Shown: positions 50,401-63,300 of the stretch, one piece after another | Layout: every line of letters starts with the position of its first letter | Position numbering within the stretch: the stretch's first letter is position 1 | DNA from: Ulva prolifera | Taxonomy: Eukaryota; Chlorophyta; Ulvophyceae; Ulvales; Ulvaceae | Direction of reading: 5' to 3' | Assembly: GCA_023078555.1 (NCBI GenBank) | Contig: CM041200.1 | Coordinates: 1,240,001 to 1,304,000, forward strand | Length of the DNA stretch: 64,000 nt | The notes under the pieces: generated by a model | Databases searched by the model: none | Told to the model about the DNA's origin: nothing | What the model saw: only the letters and a program-made list of their open reading frames with translations | Position numbers and translations under genes: made by a program

Positions 50401-52639
50401 ATCATCAGACTCATCTGCGTGATCCACAGCATTTGTGATGTCTCGCACAGTTGACAAGCCTTTTGCTGACTCCTGTTGCTCCCAGCTGGCATCGTACACA
50501 GCTGTCTCCCCGTAGATCGCACGCTTAATGTCCCCAGCCCTGACTGAGAATAGGTTGGACTGATTCATCAGCATGCTGCTGCGCCATTGCGCTGTGTTAC
50601 CATCATCCGTGTGTGGCTCTTCTTCACCGCTCGAGTCGTCCGCCTCTGCTTCATCGCCCTCAGCGGCCTGCGCGCCCGCATTCTCATCAGTGGCACATAG
50701 TCCATCAGCGAAAATAGCTCTGCGACGGGTGCGTTTGTCCACCTTGGGGGCCTCTTCCTCTCCATCTGAGCTCCAGTCTGATCCGTCATCACTGTGGCCA
50801 CTGCCATCATCCTCGTCAGCGCTGCTTGCATCTGCGTCTGCTTCGTCAGACTCACTGACATCTTCGGCGTCGTTGATTGCCTCACCACCTGTGAACAGCT
50901 GCACTGCAGCTGCGTCCAGCTGCTCATCCACAGCATCCTCCACGTCCTGCAGCTCCCGCACCATCGCCTCCCCCTGCACAGACAGTCCAGTGTCAATGTA
51001 CAGTCACCTCTTGCATCCATCAGCCGACACCAGAAGCGGGTGCAGGAATTCTGTACTATTGCAATAATTTGGTCTACACACTCACCACATCAGGTATTTC
51101 CGTGCTGCACACAGCAACGGAAGGACAGGACACAGCCTGGCCGGGTGGCAGTGCAGCTCAGCAGGGATGCCACACCTCTTCGGCCTCCACAGGCACGCTG
51201 ACTCCAGAGCGTGTGTACTGCAGCTTCCAGTCGGGAATGTCGATATAAGTCGCATCTTTGTCATACAGGAGGCCACCGACATCCGACATCGGTGCGTAAA
51301 TCCGGCGTTCCTGCTCATTCAGGCCTCGCTTCTTGATGGTCTCAGGCAGCGGGCAGGGATCTGGGAACTGCTCAATCTCGTCCACTGTGAAGTCGTCTAC
51401 TCCAGCGATGTGCACACGCTGCCCCAGGCGCAGGTTGCAGCCCCGGAGGTAGCCAAAGAGAACGACTGTCCGGTCACATCGAGGAGCCTTGCGAACCACC
51501 TCCTTATTAGTGATGTCCTGCAGACAACTGTCAAGAATGGGGCATCCTGGAGGGCAGAGCAGCTATCCGGTGACGCAGAATTGCGAACCTTCTGCAGAGA
51601 GCGAACTGAACCAGCCAGGACACTGCTTGCACAATGCTGATCCATAATGTGGACAGACAATCCGATCAGGACTGACGCACCTCAAAACGATCTGCAATCA
51701 GATATGGATGTGCTAGACGCCAATTGATTGGGCGAGTTTTAGCTGTAGAGATGAATCGAGCCAGATTCAAGACCTCGCGTTTGAGATATTTGCTGTGGCG
51801 AATGCCTGAGAGGTAGAAGAGCTTTGACCCATGTGACACCTCCACTTCAAATCGAGCTTTTAGATCTTTCTTCACCTTTTTCAACTTCTTGTTGTCTTTG
51901 AAGCCATCAAGATGATTGAGGACTCCAATGACCTTGGGCATTCCGTGTTGCTGCAGAAGCATCAAAAACTCAAACGTCTCCATCTCAAACCCAAACTCCC
52001 CATCTACTAGCAGAAGTACCAAGTCTGCAGCCTTCGCAACATCAACCATTCCACATATATCAGTGGGGCATTCAATGAACGTGATACGCCTCTTCTTGGA
52101 CGCCACAACGGTCACTGGTCCACGCAGCTCGCCAGCTGACTGCCTCGTGTAGTGCTTGATGAGGCAGCGGATAAGCGTTGTCTTGCCGACACCCGGAGGG
52201 CCATGGACGGCCACAAGCAGAGGTGGAGGATCGTCCGTGGAATTGTCGACTACCGGCACTGCAGATTCACACATGGGTAGGGCTCCAACAATGTACCACG
52301 TCAATCCGCGACACGGAGCAGTGCCGCCCACAACAAATCATACGCAATTGGCATCGACCGCCTACAAATCAGACTCCACCTGCTGTGTCCGTGATCAGTT
52401 GAGCATGCAGAGAGCAACACACCGTGCAGCCGCCTCTGTTCCCTTTCGGCCGTCCTCGCCCTCTGCAGCCGAGCGCGGCCTTTGGAAGCCAATTGCGGCA
52501 CTTTGGCAGTTGCAACATCAGTAACAGCCTTGATACCGCCAGCCAAATCGGTGCTTGCGCCAACATCCGCTTTGCGCTGCTTCTTTGCTTTCTTTTTGGC
52601 TTTCGCATGCTTTGCGCCTTTCTTCTTCGCCACCGACAT
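47413..52639 (-). CDS. BMS1: BMS1, ribosome biogenesis GTPase
   Basis: GTPase of the small-subunit processome that delivers RCL1 to pre-ribosomes. The start at 52639 gives a Lys-rich N-terminus (MSVAKKKGAKHAKAKKKAKK). The GTPase domain, 52.25-51.67 kb, has G1 VHGPPGVGKTTLIRCLIKHY, FIECPTDICGMVDVAKAADL in the switch region, LLLVDGEFGFEMETFEFL, and NHLDGFKD as the G4 equivalent. It ends in PINWRLAHPYLIADRFE. Domain II follows at 51.5 kb (TVVLFGYLRGCNLRLGQRVH), then a long Asp/Glu/Ser acidic region (50.98-49.7 kb). The BMS1/TSR1 C-terminal domain lies at 49.3-47.7 kb (GFRPGAYVRMRISQAPCEL; FKRHRWYPKILKNRDPLVLS; VSGIRGTVKKAMRPG). The end is Lys/Arg-rich at 47413. All expected domains are present in order. 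One intron (about 48.52-48.54 kb) holds a long T-rich run. Confidence 0.95.
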
Positions 52640-53215
52640 GGCCTCGATCACATCAGTTTCAGCCCGACATCAGCAGTAATAAAGGTGAATTCAAACGGCC
52701 CGCAGTGCTGGACCGACGGCGCTAGGGCACAGCACGCGGAGCTGCCGCCAGAGCGGCAAGCAGAAGGCGGTCGCCGAACATGAGGCATAGCCGGCGGCAA
52801 TTCTGCAGTAGCTGTACTGACATTGTACAACAGGGACACGAAGTCTTATGGAATCTGGGCTGGTGCTGGTTGCTGAATGATCCAGACAGCGATAGCGTAC
52901 ACACGCTTAGACGGAGAGCGGGAGGTGGCGTGGTGGCTCATAGCGCACTCGTGCCGACACATGTGGACACTCAAGCGGGGACACCTTTCCTCTCCGGTGA
53001 ACAATCAGACGATCCAAGCATTCCGACGGTTTGCTGATTGTGTGTCTGCAGGTGTTGCTTGATCTTGGTGTGCTAGCACTCTTACAAAGCCTGAGTGTTG
53101 ACGAATCATTCATTGAAACGATAGAACGAACAAGAGCCCGGGGAGGGCAAATACTTTCTAGCTCATCCTACCTTCTGCATGCTACACATCATCAGATCAT
53201 GTAGCATTTGCGAAC

Positions 53216-53986
53216 ATGGGGATGAAGGAGATTCGCATGGTGGGTGTGGTGGGTACAAAACCAGCCAATGTGAACGAGCTGATGAACTCTTTGGTGGTAA
53301 TGGACAAAACCAGCATTAAGTTCAGAGAGATCTCGCTCATGGCTGGTACATCCAAGCACGAGGCGAGGTTGATTTTGAGGAGCTCAGCTGTTCAAGTGGG
53401 TTGGCAGCTCCATGCTATCTTCTGTAGCCGGCGAAGACTCGCAATTGACAAACGATAGGTGCAGGATCAATGTGACATGGACTGGACTGTCATTCAGCAG
53501 GGTGCATGGGCTGGTCGGGTAAGCAAAGACCTGCGCCGTTCTCCTGTAACCACGCGAGAAATCTGTGAAACTACTGTCCGCGGATCTTTGGACACCGTGA
53601 TAAACTTTTGGAAAGCTGTGGGCTTTGATGTTGCTTACGATGTGATCAAGGAGGGCAATCAATGCCGTTGCCATCAAGGTGGATTTGGGGTTGACATCAT
53701 CTGGTCAGTGGTACACTGCACTCTTCTTGATGGTTTTCTGACTGTTGCAATCTATGGTCAATGCTGCTTGTGGCCTTGAATGTTGAATGCGAATGTTCCC
53801 AACGGGTGTCTGATGCAGATCAAAGATCAGAGGAAGGGTCCATTGACCAAATCGTTGGAGACCAACGCAGTGATCGAGGCATCGCTGCGGGTTGCGGAAG
53901 ATGCTGATGTGGAGGCTGCAGAAAGGGCATTATTAGCGCTTTCACAGAGGCTGGATTCTGTGGTTAAAATGAGTGCTGCACATTAG
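53216..53986 (+). CDS. MED18: Mediator subunit MED18
   Basis: Head-module subunit of Mediator, bridging activators and RNA polymerase II. Exon 1 (53216-53395) starts MGMKEIRMVGVVG and contains SIKFREISLMAGTSKHEARL. Exon 2 (53465-53678) joins in phase 0 and reads MDWTVIQQGAWAGR, then REICETTVRGSLDTVINFW and FDVAYDVIKEG, the MED18 hallmark of a short helix with a Gly-x-Asp-x-x-Tyr-Asp/Glu turn. The last exon (from about 53818) ends in a helical segment, EDADVEAAERALLALSQRL. The link between exons 2 and 3 is not certain: a donor at 53678 leaves phase 1, while the last frame needs phase 0, so a small exon may be missing. The order of motifs matches plant MED18. Length of about 190 residues is near the plant form. 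Confidence 0.78.
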
Positions 53987-54162
53987 TGTCACGTGATTTC
54001 GAGTGGAATGTGAGCGGTTGACTTGCATCATTTCTGTGTCTCAGGTGCATACTAAAACAAGAACAAAGGTCCATAAATTGTAATTGACATCAATTCCTAC
54101 CCTGAAGCAGAGTCCACAACCTCTTCAAGCCTGCTGGCCAATGCCCCAGGCCAAAGAATACG

Positions 54163-56788
54163 CTATAGCCGCACGATACCACCACGTTTCCCGGTATGGA
54201 TGTGGTCCTGAGCCCCTGCAGTTTCAAAAGTCCCATACGGACTGATGCCCGCCTTAGCAAGCACTCGAGCATTGACACCAGCATGCTTTTGCGCCTTCTT
54301 CTGGAACTTGTGATCTGATCGCTGCACCTTGGAGCTGTCACTGACAGCAGCACCCGCACTCATTTCACCAAGCTCGTCCGCGCCTGCACCCCCTGCCACT
54401 GACTTCGCCCCCCGTGGGACCTTTGGCTGCAGGGCAGTCTTGACATTCTTCCCATAAGCTCGCTCTGCAAGATAAATTCAGTGTGGAGACAGCTTGGAGC
54501 AATGCCACAGCACACATGGTCAACACTTGAAGCCATACCTGCAGAGAACTGCAGCAGCACTGGCTGAGAGGTGAACACTCCCAGGCCTTCATCGAGGGGG
54601 CACCGCCGCTGCTGTCCTGGAGGCCATTCACAGAACACCAGGCGCCCCGCTGTGTAGTCCTTCAGCAGCGCCCGCGCTGAGCGCGTCTGGTCAGGCAGCC
54701 CGCTCCCATTCAACCAGCCGCGGTTGGCAGCATATGCTGACAGGACTTCATGTGCGGTGGGGGCCTGGTCCTGTGGCTCGTGCGGCTTGGGTCTTGGCAT
54801 TGAGATCTTGAGCTTCGCAAGCATCTGATGCCGTGAAACCCTCGCGGCGATAGCTGCGATCGAGCTGATGACATCAGTGAGACGGTCAATTGGCACAACG
54901 CCCGCAGCCACCATGTCTGCTGTGCTCGTCGCTAGCCGTGGCATGACCAACCCCGGGCAGTCACACAGCCGCAGCTCTGGAGTCACAAAGAGTGTTTGGA
55001 AGTGCTTAGTCTTGCCTGGCGTTGCCGCCACGGCGGTCTTCTTGCTGCCAAACAGTGCGTTGATGGTGGAAGACTTTCCGACATTTGGGAACCCAATCAA
55101 GCCGACTGTGGGGGGTGCTGGTGGCGCGGCACCGCCTTGGTCGCCCTCCCCCGCAGATACCTCGTCCGCGATGCCATTGTTGGCGTCTTCTGCATGATCC
55201 GAGACATCTGCATCTTGAGCCCCAGACGCTGGCCTGGCACGTAGCGCTTCGTCTGCTTGGCTGCCCAGAAGTGCTATCAGCTCTGTCTCAGTCAAAACGT
55301 GGATGCGCTTGTCCGCAGATTCCTCGACCGCTTCCTCAACGGTGCTGTCTTCTGCATTTTCTGCGGCCTCAGCTGCGAGGAGCTGGGCCGCAGCGGTCCC
55401 TTCCCGCTTCTGCCTCTCTGTAGAGGCAAAAGCTGACCAGAACGCATAGTGCACACCCTTGGCGTCAAGGTAGTCAGCCCACATAGTGCGGATCTCGTCA
55501 GGCAGCAGGTCTGCTTTGTTCAACAAAAGCAAGCAGCGGGCATGCGGACGCAGCAACCTACAGTAATAAAGCGATTCAGCATTGTGCTGGCACAGCTCAA
55601 CCTTGGCCAGCAGTCAACCTTGGCAGCAGCACAGCAGTCAACCGTGGCCAGCAGTCAAGAAGGCCACAGCTGTGCATGTCCAAATCGACGCCGATCCTTG
55701 GATGACTTCCTTGACTACCCACGGTGCCTGCTACGATGACATTCTGACCGATCTGCTTGCGGCTGATAATTTCGCAGATACCACATGCACACGTCAGGAT
55801 TCCAACGTGCAGTACCTGGCGTAGCCTTCAAGATCCTCAGAGCGATAGAACATGGGGTCTCGCGCATCAACAACTTGCACTATTACATCACTGCGCTCCA
55901 GAACTCTCCAAAGCTGCCTCCAGACCTCAAGGTTCTTTTCAAAAGGTGTCACAATCAGTCCCTCCTCCGATTCCAGCCTGCGAGCATAACAAATGATGAG
56001 CACAGGTACATCTTATGTACTGATTTGGAAAAATCCTATGCATTCGGTGGGGGAATTGAGTTTGTGCATGGCGGAGGCATTGAAAGACCATACCCAGCCA
56101 GACGGCGCCGCCACTCTAAGAATGATGCACGCTCTTGTTCCTGGACCTGCGATGCGGTCATTCCTCGATTCCACAGGGGCCTTCGCGGAATTCGCATGGC
56201 CTCTGGATGTCTTTCCAAGATGGCCTGCCTTTGTTCATCGCTGAGATGGCCCACACGTGCATTTGTGGCACTCAGAATCACGGCATTTCCCTTCTCCCCG
56301 GCGAAATCTCGTCCTGCAAGATCTGCCTAAACATGCACACAAGCATTTAGTCTTTCTGAGGCGTTTCTCATACAAGTTCCCCGTGCTACACCGACGCGCT
56401 GTAGCGGCCTGTGACGTTGCATGATATTGGCAGCATCACACCATCCGCATGAGCTCAGAAAGATCATTCTCCATGATTACGGACTGCATATTCGTGGCAT
56501 CCCCGACATCTGTTGTGTGCCTGAAGGCAGCTTCCCCGCCCCCTCCTCTCGTCTGCAAAAATCAAGATCTGCGTCCGAGCGAGGCCGACCAATGCAAACT
56601 CGACAACAACCGCCAGATTTGAGTTATGCTAGAGCACGCATGTGATATCTTTTGTGTCAAGATGCAGTTGCCGCGTGTGCAGCTCCGAAGTATGGCTGTC
56701 GCACCTGCTGTGCATTTCTCGACAACAATGCTGAGCCAACCTTCTGCGGGCCAGCGGTCTTACGAGCCTTGCCATTGTGCTTTCCCAT
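54163..56788 (-). CDS. LSG1: LSG1, cytoplasmic 60S-maturation GTPase
   Basis: Circularly permuted GTPase that releases the export factor NMD3 from cytoplasmic 60S particles. Exon 1 (56705-56788) encodes 28 residues starting MGKHNGKARKTAG. Exon 2 (56442-56552, 37 codons) has TNMQSVIMENDLSELMRM. Exon 3 starts at 56326 (DLAGRDFAGEKGNAVILSA). Then follow ERSDVIVQVVDARDPMFYRS (G5-like), NKADLLP (G4, 55.5 kb), an acidic insertion of about 90 residues, G1 GFPNVGKSSTINALFGSKKT (55.08 kb), a TPGKTKHFQT G2, and DCPGLV (G3). The order G5-G4-G1-G2-G3 is the permuted YlqF/YawG type. The C-terminal domain holds RGWLNGSGLPDQTRSAR and a basic end (SDHKFQKKAQKH), stop at 54163. All GTPase motifs are intact. 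Confidence 0.94.
55597..55654 (+). repeat. 17-mer tandem repeat in an LSG1 intron
   Basis: Three copies of TCAACCTTGGCCAGCAG at 55597, 55614 (with a 7-base insertion) and 55638 (one change). The repeat lies in the intron between the exon with the DARDP motif and that with the NKADLLP motif. Confidence 0.8.
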
Positions 56789-58884
56789 ACCGCCAGCAAC
56801 AGCTAGAAGTTCACGAAGCAGATGGGTACTGATTCACAGAGGACAGCACACGCTACACGTTGAGATACCTTCCGCTATCGTGCTTTGCGTCGTTTGATTG
56901 CCGCAAAGAAACGGCGACGAAGAACAGCACTTTGGTGAGTTTTGCGTGCTCCCAAGGCAAATTTGGGCCTGACTCAAGTGATAGATGTAGAGCCCATCTT
57001 CAGGCGCACAATCGATTGATCACGAGCGCGCTCTTGCCGGTGTCCAGGAGGGCTACAAGGAACGAAGTCTCCAGCCGCCGCCAGCCAGCAGACCGGTTGC
57101 TAAATTGATGACAGTGCACCGCGTAGGCGTGTACACATCCTCATTGCTTGTTGACACACGTGCGACGGACGCTGTCATTTTCACTCCATGTGGCAGGACG
57201 CCTCGTCGTCACTGCACAAAGCTATGGTCGCTACGGCAGCTGCTACGGTACTTATGGCGCACCTGGCGGTCAGGAAAAAGCTCATGGGGCCATTCAACTC
57301 TGTGAAGCATCAGGCCCACCCGCAGACTGCCTGGCGGAATGCAAAGCAGTCAAGCCCCATAGACTCTAAAGCAGACTGTGCTGTTTGCATCCAGACGACA
57401 GGATTGTTGCGCAGCTGTGGCCCGTGCGGCAGGGGTGTCAGAGCGCTCTGTGGGTGCAGTGCTGCACACCCGGGTGGCAGCCAAGCCTACTGAGAGCGCA
57501 ATCAGCCCCAACTACACAGATCGCCTGACTTATCTCTGAAAATTTTACAGATCACCCACTGCCTTATGTTTCCACAAACTCTCGCCGGTATGAGACTCCG
57601 TACCAGCCCGGTGGCATTTCAGACTCTCTACAGTCGCCACGTCCACGACGGCGTTCGAAAACTAATCCAGCATCACATTGTTATCGTGGATCCGAGATCT
57701 GGACAGCGAACCTGCCACAGGCTGCGCGATAATGGTTGTTCTCAGGGCAGTCAACACGCCATGCCGGCCCGCACAGTGCACCATATGACCTGTGCGAGCA
57801 TCGTGAGACTCACAAAAACGCCCTCTACGCCACAATGCCATCCACGCCTGCTCTCGTGCACTACAGATGCCTGTCGTTCCAGGCGCCGCTCTCCCATGCA
57901 TACTGGGTGCCGCAAAAACATGGCAGTTGCCGCGATCGACATTCTGCAATGATCACCCGGACGTTACGCATCCAGACCTGGGCAACATATCGGCAAGGCC
58001 TATCCCGAACTACTTGTTGAACAATGCTCGAGTGTACTGCTTGATTTTGCTCAGCTGCGGCAACGCATTCCGTGGCGTGCGGGGAAACTCACGGTTCGGA
58101 CGTGACGCCTGAAAAGCTACTGTATGCAATAAGATCCACCTGCAGCCGCAAGGCAGCCTTGACTGCGGCGCCACAACCGATGAATTTCGACAACGTGATC
58201 TTGTCAGCCGCACTTGAGCTGCTGGGGTGACAACGTGTTGCTCAATACATGTGGCATGCATGGGCCACCAGCCATGTGCCCAGGGAAATCAATATGGTCA
58301 CCACTACAGTGTGGCAGTCAACATTCCCCTTCCCGAGACATCAGTAATGTGTGTTGGCAGTTGGCTGACTGAGTTGGAGGCAGGGCAGGGCTGGCATGCC
58401 TCACCCATGGCCTTGCCCAAGGGCTACCTTTGAGTGGCTGTATCTCTCTGCTGGAGCCTGCAATGACGAAAATGCAGCTTTTTGGGCCTAGACAGGGTCT
58501 AAACCCTTTTCCCGTGCGTAAGAAACGGGAGGACTGTTGCGGATCCAGGGAACCAAAAATTACCGCAATCCGAGAAGTATGCACTGAGATATGGATTGTT
58601 GAGAGCACTTTTTTTTTTTGTCGGGCCCCATTTGGAGTTGCACCGAAAGCCCGACTACACGAGCACGCAGATCTGCGGCTGCGCCGCGACAAGGCGCGCT
58701 ACTGCGCAGATGAGTAGACCTTTATCTATAGATGCTCTGCGATCAGTCTCGTCTCCTGAGAGTTCGGATGTGTGACGTGCTGCATGTCCTTCCGTGACCC
58801 ATGCACGTGGGAACCTTCAGTCGGTTGACGTCAGCTCGACACTGAGACTCGGACGTCCACCGCTACGCCGACAAATGTGCCAGC
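56789..58884. other. Unresolved region, possible small plus-strand gene
   Basis: Next to the LSG1 start, a plus-strand exon at about 56866-56934 follows an AG and precedes GTGAGTTTT; it reads YRALRRLIAAKKRRRRTAL and could end a few codons into the exon after the CAG at 57008. That would be a small, very basic protein, perhaps ribosomal, sharing a divergent promoter with LSG1, but no family is recognised. Frames at 57188-57493 (+), 57566-57952 (+), 58318-58692 (-) and 58430-58717 (+) are open without recognisable content. A run of ten or more T lies at about 58609. Confidence 0.3.
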
Positions 58885-60301
58885 ATGGATTCCTGGCACT
58901 ATTATCAGTATCCTCGGGCCGCTGGTAGTATAGTCTACACCGCCGCCGGCTGTAAGGGCGTATCTCTGATGAGGCCGCTGGTTCACGTGCTATGTTTTTG
59001 CGGGAGCCTGTACGTGCACATGCACATTGTGCGTGCTAGTGCGCCGCTTGTGCAACCTGAGCCCACTTTGGATGCTACTTACAGTTTCGTCTATAACGAA
59101 TGGCCCCATCAGCGAATTTCTGACCGCTGGGTGCAGCTAGGCCTCCGAAAGGCCTTGAAAGGAAGTGCCTTCCTGGTCCACCGCCAAAGCAATCACAGCA
59201 TCCCGGCTTGCTGCAGGCTCCACGCATCCGTGACAAGAAGTGCTGTCAGAAAAGAGAGCCTGAGCAAGCAGATGACCAATGCCTGGCGCGAGGCTGGTGT
59301 CATGCTCAGTCGGCCGCCCGCATCCTACGGTGCACTATTGAGGGATATTTCTACTGTAGGAGCATTCATGGCCAGCAAGATACTCGCACCAGACATGCCA
59401 CGGTACCTGAACGATTGTTGGCCGCAGTGACCCACGGCGCATCTCGCGGTTCGCAGTCCAACGACCATCCGCCATGAGCACTGCTATAGCTGACCCAGCA
59501 TCCTGGGCAGAGATTCAGTAGACCGATGGGCCATGCCATCACTGGAGCTCTGGTCCATGGAGGGTTGCCATGAATTCCGTCCAAAACTAGGTCAAAGCTA
59601 GTCAAAGCATTCAATTGTGCAGCGAGAGCTACTCGCACCTCCAACAAACACCTAGTTACAACTAGTAGCCATGTCCCCTCATATACACCGTTATAGTATG
59701 TTGAGTATACTGCAGCCCCATTTGCCATAACCACTTGAACTCAACTCCTTGGACGTATACAGAGCGTCTTTGAACGGTTGCATGAGCGGAGGTTGCGGGT
59801 GCGCACTTCAGCCCAGTGACAGTAGTGCCGATCCAGCCACCTCTGTGTTGACTCAAGGTGAACGCGGCACAATCAGGCTGCGCCATGCACTATCAGTAAA
59901 CCATGTGTGTTGGACTGATGAGCGGCATACACCATCGCTTGAATTGCGGCTGTTATCCATTGCGCAAAGGGCCAGCGCCCCAAAACAAGTATCATGCAGA
60001 CAAGCTACAGATATATGTGCATGCATACTTGCGTCATTTGGACTGACTGTTACGGGAAGGGATGCCACCCATGATCTTTGGGATAGCACAGTGATGTATG
60101 ACCTCCACAATACTTTGATGAGTCAACACAGCTGGCAGAGCTGAATTAGTTGATTTTCGGTCTTGCCCTTCACGACCCTGTTGGGGGCCAATATGAACCA
60201 TACACGCATTGTTCCCTGAGCAGTCCATGACACATGGCTGTCCCTCTCAGACTTTTCCTTGCATAAGGCTGAGTCAGGTGTTCTAGATTTCCAAGACAAA
60301 C
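58885..60301. other. Two open frames of unknown status
   Basis: A plus-strand frame of 181 codons (58885-59430, starts at an ATG) and one of 131 codons (59749-60144) lie between the possible gene at 57 kb and the kinesin stop. Neither contains a motif, signal or low-complexity pattern that I can recognise. Codon use looks ordinary, but chance frames of this length occur. The stretch at 59580-59670 has several CTAG-containing words (ACTAGGTCAAAGCTAGTCAA). Confidence 0.25.
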
Positions 60302-63300
60302 TCAAATGTCGACATCGCGATCTAAAAGGTCGTCGCTAGGTAGGTCTGCTTGGATGAATACAGGTTCCAAAAGTTTGACACCTCTCCTGCATGTGAATGC
60401 CTGGGCAGACTCCAATGGCTTTGTGACCATTTCCTGCTGGAGCAATTCGGGATTCTGCTGTAAATTCATTGCCGGTACCCCGTCACCAAGAGAACAACAC
60501 GCACGCAAACACTATCCAGCCACAGCAAAAAATCAATTCCAGCATCAGCCTTGTAGGAGCACATGTGTCAAGCGGGAAGCCACGTCATTTCCTGCACAGC
60601 CTGCCCTGCCAGCCAGGAACATCTGGGTTTGGACAGTCATTCCATGCCTTCTTCTGTGGATCTGCAGGTTCTGGTACTGATCTACGCTGGCGCAGCCCGC
60701 TGCCACAGCTTGCAAATTGACAAGCTTGATCCGCTTGCGATTCCCGTGGACCTCCTGGAGTCCGTGCAGGGAGATTTCCTGCGGTCTCTTTCCCCAGTGG
60801 CCCCTTGGGCTTGCTGAATGTGTCAGCTGCATTGCCCATATCAAGTGTTGACAGGATGCGCTCACGCATCTGCTCACCGGGCGTTCGACTTCGCCCAGCG
60901 GAAAATGGCCTGTGCTTTGGGCAGGAGGACGTCGTGTAGGGGCGGCCAGGCAAGTCCGGCATCGCCCGTGCTTGTTTGATATAGCTTTGTAGACCTGTAT
61001 GGAGCAACTCCCGTTCTATTGCGAGACAACATTTCTGTATGTCACACCGGCAGATACTACATCTCGAGTGGCAGCTTTGGGGATCGATTACAGCACCACA
61101 CCCTTAGACACCGGTTGTGCAGTGGAGGTCCTGGGCACTGCCTTGGGCAGATGAGCAGGAGGTGCCCTTGTACCCTGACGAACACCAGATGCAGTGCTGT
61201 GAGCCAGCTCATCTACCAGCACAACGCGGCCTGGTGAGATGCGTGGCCAGCTGGCCCGTACGGCTGCCTTGTCATGCACATTGGCATGCACACTTGAAGA
61301 CAGTTGAGACTCTGCCCATGCTGCTCTGTTTGAAAGCGCGCACTCGACTGTCACTGCACTGTTGATGATGCCCTGCTGCTTTGCCATGGTATTGAGCATG
61401 CAACCCTGGGCCGAGTACTTCCTCCACTTGTCTGGATATGCAACTGCAACTGCTGCAGACAGCTGCTCATAGTATCCGGAACTGGAAACGTCAACTCCAT
61501 TCGCTTCCAAGCTGGAATGAACCTATAGTTTCCAAGACACGGTTGCTATCATCAAGCCATTGGGATTTCACAAGACTGCTACCTTGCTCTACACGATGCA
61601 GCACAGTCAGATCAGCTTTGTGTTCAGCAGAACAAGATGCGATACAAACCGTGTATGCATATGAAGTCATGTCTTCTTCAACACCAAACCACAAATTCTT
61701 CAAAGCCCATAGAAGAGCATTGGCTTCCACATCGGACGTTGTACTCCGATTTTCTACATCGTCACCTGCAATGCAATCTGTGCTTGCAACGCCATTGTCG
61801 TCCCTCGCTGACGCACTCTTCATGCTTGTTGGACATTGGCCTGCTGAGCCTGCCTGAAGTACATCTCTTACAGTTGCGGGCGTCACATCATGCCCAAGCA
61901 TGCTTTTGGCCAAAGGAACGCTTGACAGTGGTTCATTTGCCACAACAGGCTGCAGCTGGCTTGTGCTGATGATCACCTCGCTGCATGCCTCAAGAGAGAC
62001 CAAGTCTCTGCAAATAGTTGTTCTTCGCTGTCCCGACATTGACGGCTGTATCACAAGCTGCAGTCCAAGTAGCACCCAGATGCATACTCCTGGGCAGCAG
62101 TAGCTGGCTGACTGAAAAGCGCCTGGAATTCAGACTCCAGAGCCGCAAGAGCAGGGAACTGAAGCAGGTTTTCCTGGGCAGTGCTGGGGGGCATCTCCGT
62201 TAGCCATGGGTGTCCGCTCTTTGATCTCAGCATCGTTGAGCTTTGTCGGCTGGCTGGGGCAGTCCGTGGCGGGGTGCGGAAGGTCCCTTCAGCTGACACC
62301 TCAGCCAACACTGGAGTGGACTGACAGGTTTGCGGCCTTGCAGATGCAGGTGTGTAGGGCCGTGTTGGTAGACCAGAAAATCTGTCAGGCGAGGAGGAAG
62401 GTGGCCGGGCTACGGATAGGCAGGAGTGTGAAGGTGCGGGGGTCAGTAGGGGGGGACCACTTACAGGTAGCTGCTGGCTGACATGCTGTGGGAGCTGCTG
62501 GATGAGAGTATCCCAGTCTGCTGTGCCGGAGCACAGCCATATAAAAGCTTTTGTCAGTGATTGATTCTCTTTGCGGAGTGAGCTAATTTTCTGCTTGAGA
62601 TCCATGACAATCTGCGCCACAGCCAGCTATGATACATGAACCTGAGTTGTCCTGACATTGTGATGTGAAGGAGAGGACATGTTTCGTTAGATGAGCAGAA
62701 TGGGCAACACAGTACTTCAACAATGCGTGCTGCTACAGTGTGACAGCATTCTCACAGAGCCTCTATGCTTGGGAAGTGCACGACATGGCATACACATACA
62801 TATGTGTTTGCCCAGGCAGGGGTCGCTGACGTGCACTCTCTCGTAGACACCGGACAGAAGTCAACCCGGGATGGGTGAAAGTCACACCTTGTCTCGGGGG
62901 TCCAGCCTTGCCACAGGACTCGTCTTGATTGACAGCGCCAGCCTTGCAAAGTGGAGTGTTGACGTGGACTGGCCGAGCTGAGACGCCATAGGGTTCAAAC
63001 ATGCAATCATCGTTGTGTGCGCGGCACTCTCGAGTCCATGCGCAAGGATCTTGGTCAATGCTGAGTCCCGAACTGGCACTGGTTGATGTCTACCTTTGGA
63101 CTTCTCACTTAGAGCATGGAGGACTCGGCCTAAAGCAAACAAGCTACGATTGATGCCGCAAGACTCTTGCATGCCATCCCCCTGATGGCTGCCAGTTGCC
63201 TTCAGGCGTTCACTTCCAGCGAGGTCTACAAACACAAGCTGGCCATACTTGCGCATCCGACGCTTGATGCGCAGTTGACCAGCTGACGGCACAACCACGG

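Noticed and set aside
55597..55654. Short tandem repeat considered as a CRISPR or satellite array
   Set aside because: Only three 17-base copies with no unique spacers, in a eukaryotic intron.
58318..58717. Overlapping frames on both strands around a T run
   Set aside because: No motif, and the plus frame runs through a homopolymer of T; likely chance.
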